Position numbers and translations under genes: made by a program
Notes under the pieces: model-generated
Database searches by the model: none
What the model saw: the letters and a program-made list of their open reading frames with translations, nothing else
Told to the model about the DNA's origin: nothing
Shown: positions 12,277-14,768 of the stretch, piece by piece
How positions within the stretch are numbered: the first letter of the stretch is position 1
Layout of the letters: each line of letters starts with the position of its first letter
Source of the DNA: UBA10205 sp035289625
Lineage (GTDB): Archaea; Iainarchaeota; Iainarchaeia; Iainarchaeales; Iainarchaeaceae
Assembly (NCBI GenBank): GCA_035289625.1
Contig: DATDWP010000025.1
Coordinates: 1 to 14,768 of the forward strand
Direction: 5' to 3'
DNA length: 14,768 bases

Positions 12277-13187
12277 ATAGGGAGCAAACAATTGCAGCAA
12301 CAGTTAGCGCGCTTTCCAAAAAATATTTCCATGTAGACACTTTTCTTGATTCAAACAGCTGCTTTGATATAATTGCAAAAAACCCAAAGACAATACTTGC
12401 AATAAAAGTGTATGAAAATATTGATTCGATTAGAAAAGAACAGGCGGATGAATTAAAAAAACTCGCACAAGTGCTAGATGCTGCGTGCATCATAATAGGA
12501 AAGAGAACAAAAGTAATAGCCCTGCAGGAAAATACTGTATACTATAGATATGAAATCCCGACAGTTACAATTGAAACTTTTAAAAAAATGCTCGATAACA
12601 AGCAGCCTGAAATAAAATACTTCAAAGGCAAATACATTGTAGACCTTGATTCAGACTCTCTTCGCAAAAAAAGGGTTGAACAAAAACTCTCACTAGCAGG
12701 GCTTGCACAAAAAATAGGGGTTTCACAAGAAACAATATATAGGTTTGAACACGGGGCTAGCACCTCACTTGGCACTGCAAAAAAACTCGAAAAAGAGCTT
12801 GAAGAGGACCTTTCCCAAAAAATAGATATATTTGGTTCACTACAACCTAACACTAAAATTGATGAAACCCCGCACGAGAAGCTTTTAGGAAAATTGCACG
12901 AAATTGGCCTTAAAATGGCAATATTTGACCATGCCCCATTTCATGCTTTTGGGGAAATTGATAGCGGGATGTTTATTAGCACTGCAAAAGGCAAATTTGA
13001 CATACCAAAAAAAGCACTAGAGCTAAAAAAGACCACAGCAGTTCTTGGGTCTGATTCAATAATTATCACAAAAGAGTACAAGTACAAAAATGTGCAAGGG
13101 GTTCCTGTAATTGAAGAATCCGACCTTTCTACAATAAAAAAATTCAAAGAATTAAAAAAACTAATAGAGGAGCGCGAGAATAAGTGA
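12273..13187 (+). CDS. COG1395-type archaeal HTH transcriptional regulator
   Basis: The product is 304 residues. Residues 1-110 form an alpha/beta domain with FDIIAKN and ILAIKVYENID, resembling the nuclease-like N-terminal fold seen in this archaeal family. Residues about 128-180 are an XRE-type helix-turn-helix: LRKKRVEQKLSLAGLAQKIG, then VSQETIYRFEHG, with SLGTAKKLEKEL following. The C-terminal region (190-304) looks like a conserved sensory or dimerisation domain (MAIFDHAPFHAFGEID). It overlaps the UbiA gene by 4 bp and the methyltransferase gene by 4 bp, so it is co-translated with both. It is likely a DNA-binding regulator, possibly of its own operon; the target is not known. Confidence 0.88.
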   Translation: MNREQTIAATVSALSKKYFHVDTFLDSNSCFDIIAKNPKTILAIKVYENIDSIRKEQADELKKLAQVLDAACIIIGKRTKVIALQENTVYYRYEIPTVTIETFKKMLDNKQPEIKYFKGKYIVDLDSDSLRKKRVEQKLSLAGLAQKIGVSQETIYRFEHGASTSLGTAKKLEKELEEDLSQKIDIFGSLQPNTKIDETPHEKLLGKLHEIGLKMAIFDHAPFHAFGEIDSGMFISTAKGKFDIPKKALELKKTTAVLGSDSIIITKEYKYKNVQGVPVIEESDLSTIKKFKELKKLIEERENK

Positions 13188-13840
13188 ATGAAAAGAGCTT
13201 TGAGGACCAGCGCAAAAACCTGGTTGAATACTTAAGCGGCATTGCAATCAGATCTGATAATATCAAAAAAGCATTTCTGCAAATAAAACGGGAGAATTTT
13301 GTCCCCCAAAAAATGAGACAATTTTCATATGAAGATTCCCCCCTGCCGCTAGGAGAAGGGCAGACAATATCCCAACCCCAAACAATTGCCCTAATGCTTG
13401 AACTTCTAAATGCAAAAGAAGCAATGAAAGTGCTAGAAATTGGATCAGGCTCCGGGTATGTGCTTGCACTACTCTCCAAAATAGTGGGTAAGAGCGGAAG
13501 TGTATACGGGGTTGAAATAGACCAAAAACTTGCTGAAATTTCCAAAAATAACCTTGCAATTGAAGGCATCAAAAATGCCCATATAACACTCGGGGACGGA
13601 GCATTTGGATGGGCACAAAACGCCCCGTATGATAGAATTCTAATTAGCTGCGCCTGCCCATTTATCCCAAAAGAGCTCTTCAATGAGCTCTCTGAGGACG
13701 GAAGAATTATAGCGCCGGTTGGGGATAGCGCAATGCAGATTATGGAAATAATGGTAAAGAAGAATGGAGCACCAATAAAAAAAACCGTCGAGGGGGAAAT
13801 TTTTACATTTGTTCCAATGAAAGGAAAACTTGATTTTTAA
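13184..13840 (+). CDS. pcm: Protein-L-isoaspartate O-methyltransferase
   Basis: The product is 218 residues, a normal length. It uses S-adenosylmethionine to methylate abnormal L-isoaspartyl residues, starting repair of aged proteins in the cytoplasm. Family motifs: RENFVP (36-41), then LPLGEGQTISQPQTIALMLE (54-73), SAM-binding motif I VLEIGSGSGYVLALL (82-96), GVEIDQKL (109-116), GDGAFGW (137-143) and YDRILISCACPFIP (149-162). The start is a GTG at 13184 in GTGA, overlapping the regulator's stop; an AGAGGAG lies about 11 nt upstream. The stop is directly next to the stop of the convergent ABC gene. Confidence 0.93.
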   Translation: MNEKSFEDQRKNLVEYLSGIAIRSDNIKKAFLQIKRENFVPQKMRQFSYEDSPLPLGEGQTISQPQTIALMLELLNAKEAMKVLEIGSGSGYVLALLSKIVGKSGSVYGVEIDQKLAEISKNNLAIEGIKNAHITLGDGAFGWAQNAPYDRILISCACPFIPKELFNELSEDGRIIAPVGDSAMQIMEIMVKKNGAPIKKTVEGEIFTFVPMKGKLDF

Positions 13841-14659
13841 CTATCTCCAATTTGTCTTTTTTACATTGAAAAACACTTTTTTTGCCCTTTTATTTAGAGG
13901 AACTGAAAAATGCCCCTCAAATAAGCCATTCTTTTTGGATTTTGCCTCAACAACCTCATAATCTGAAACAAAATCCTTCACAAAATCTGTTTTTGGGAAC
14001 TTGAAGACTTCAAGTGCTGGCCCTGTTTGCTCAATTTGCCCATTACTCATTACAACCAGTAAATCAGCAAGATAGAACCCTTCATCAATATCGTGCGTCA
14101 CCATTATTATTGTCGTTTTTGTTTTTTGGGAAATTTCCTTTAGAAGCAATTTCATTTTCTCTTTTAGTTTTGCATCAAGGCTGCTAAGAGGCTCATCTAA
14201 AAGCAGAGCTTTTGGCGAGTAACAAATTGCGCGCGCAATAGCAACACGCTTTCTTTGCCCGGAACTGAGGGTTGTAACTGATCTTTTTTCAAACCCTTCA
14301 AGATGCACAAGGGAAAGGGCATTTTTCACTTTTTTTTCAATTTCACCTTCTTTTTTTTGGGCAAGGCCAAATGCCACATTTTCAAATACGCTCATGTGGG
14401 AAAAGAGCGCATCATTTTGGAAAACAAACCCAATATCCCTCTGCTCTGCCGGCAATTTTGTAATATCCTTTTTTGCAAAAAATATTTTACCAGATTCCAG
14501 TTCTTGCAATCCTGCAACTAGCCGAAGAAGAGTAGTCTTGCCACAACCGCTTGGCCCTACTATAACGCAAAACGAACCGGATGGGACTTTGAGGGAAAAA
14601 TTTTTCATAGACCAATTTTCAAAAGAAACTGAAACGCTAATAAGTTGTATTTCAACCAT
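13841..14659 (-). CDS. ABC transporter ATP-binding protein, importer type
   Basis: The product is 272 residues. Walker A is GPSGCGKTT (35-43), the Q-loop is FQNDALFSHMSVFENVAFGL (from 80), the signature is LSSGQRKR (131-138), Walker B is ALLLDEP (151-157), the D-loop SSLD (159-162) and the switch histidine H189 in MVTHD. This places it with ATPases of the CysA/WtpC/FbpC/ThiQ/PotA import group; the substrate (for example molybdate/tungstate, sulfate, iron or thiamine) cannot be read here. The C-terminal extension after about residue 215 is short, too short for the usual regulatory domain of the larger members. AGGTGG lies 5 nt upstream of the ATG. The permease gene ends immediately before it. 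Confidence 0.92.
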   Translation of the reverse strand: MVEIQLISVSVSFENWSMKNFSLKVPSGSFCVIVGPSGCGKTTLLRLVAGLQELESGKIFFAKKDITKLPAEQRDIGFVFQNDALFSHMSVFENVAFGLAQKKEGEIEKKVKNALSLVHLEGFEKRSVTTLSSGQRKRVAIARAICYSPKALLLDEPLSSLDAKLKEKMKLLLKEISQKTKTTIIMVTHDIDEGFYLADLLVVMSNGQIEQTGPALEVFKFPKTDFVKDFVSDYEVVEAKSKKNGLFEGHFSVPLNKRAKKVFFNVKKTNWR

Positions 14660-14768
14660 TCATACCACCTGCCTCTGTGAAGAAAACAACTCTATAATAT
14701 AAAAGCACACAAACCCAATTGCCATTAAAATTACCCCCATGGCAGTTGCTGCAAAAATATCAAATGTA
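14660..14768 (-). CDS. ABC transporter permease, C-terminal end (partial)
   Basis: Only the last 35 codons are in the window. They encode a hydrophobic helix, FAATAMGVILMAIGFVCFYI, followed by a short polar end (ELFSSQRQVV), which fits the final membrane segment of a permease. The TGA stop (14662-14660) touches the ATG of the ATP-binding gene at 14659, and the ATPase ribosome-binding site AGGTGG lies inside this gene, so the two are coupled. The rest of the gene, and any binding protein, lies to the right of the window. Confidence 0.8.
   Translation of the reverse strand, partial: TFDIFAATAMGVILMAIGFVCFYIIELFSSQRQVV

Overview
The window comes from an archaeon. At the left edge, on the minus strand, is the 5' end of a 16S rRNA gene carrying the archaeal signature near position 340 (CCCTACGGGGTGCAGCAGG on the coding strand). 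TATA boxes lie about 25 bases upstream of inferred start sites, several transcripts look leaderless, and the gene set is archaeal: eL40, eL41, a digeranylgeranylglyceryl-phosphate synthase-type UbiA enzyme and a COG1395-type regulator. The divergent 16S 5' end and the cysteine-rich secreted proteins would fit a DPANN-type lineage, but that is inference and cannot be settled here.

Layout, left to right. (1) 1-788: 16S rRNA 5' part (minus), a hairpin-rich leader of roughly 260 nt, its promoter, and a 19-bp palindrome upstream. (2) 789-1308: two small translationally coupled genes (minus), one encoding a charged acidic-tailed peptide and one a very basic, internally repeated, nucleoid-like protein. 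(3) 1526-6522: a two-gene secreted module (minus). It holds a 1369-residue protein with about 28 four-cysteine repeats between unique end domains, followed by a cysteine-rich lipoprotein. A bipartite intergenic element is present on both sides of this module. (4) 6764-8633: a GT2 and a GT4 glycosyltransferase (minus), coupled through a stop codon inside the Shine-Dalgarno sequence. (5) 8676-9605: a 42-codon gene for ribosomal protein eL41 with a TTG start, and a YhhQ/VUT-family queuosine/archaeosine-precursor transporter (both minus). (6) 9910-10595: a small basic protein (plus), tRNA-Glu(UUC) (minus), and ribosomal protein eL40 (plus). (7) 10612-11415: an unrecognised basic 177-residue protein and a small membrane protein (minus). 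(8) 11467-13840: a tightly overlapping plus-strand operon of UbiA-type prenyltransferase, XRE/COG1395 regulator and protein-L-isoaspartate methyltransferase. (9) 13841-14768: an ABC ATPase and the tail of its permease (minus), convergent with the preceding operon with no base between the stop codons.

How the parts may work together. Region 3 plus region 4 looks like a cell-envelope neighbourhood: secreted disulfide-rich repeat protein, lipoprotein, and glycan or glycolipid transferases. The membrane-lipid enzyme in region 8 adds core lipid synthesis. Ribosomal and tRNA genes are scattered between these. The most novel-looking item is the 28-repeat protein with its lipoprotein partner and the flanking paired-dyad element. 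Two ribosomal protein genes (eL40, eL41) are short enough to be missed by length-limited gene calling. I see no CRISPR array, insertion sequence or prophage genes.
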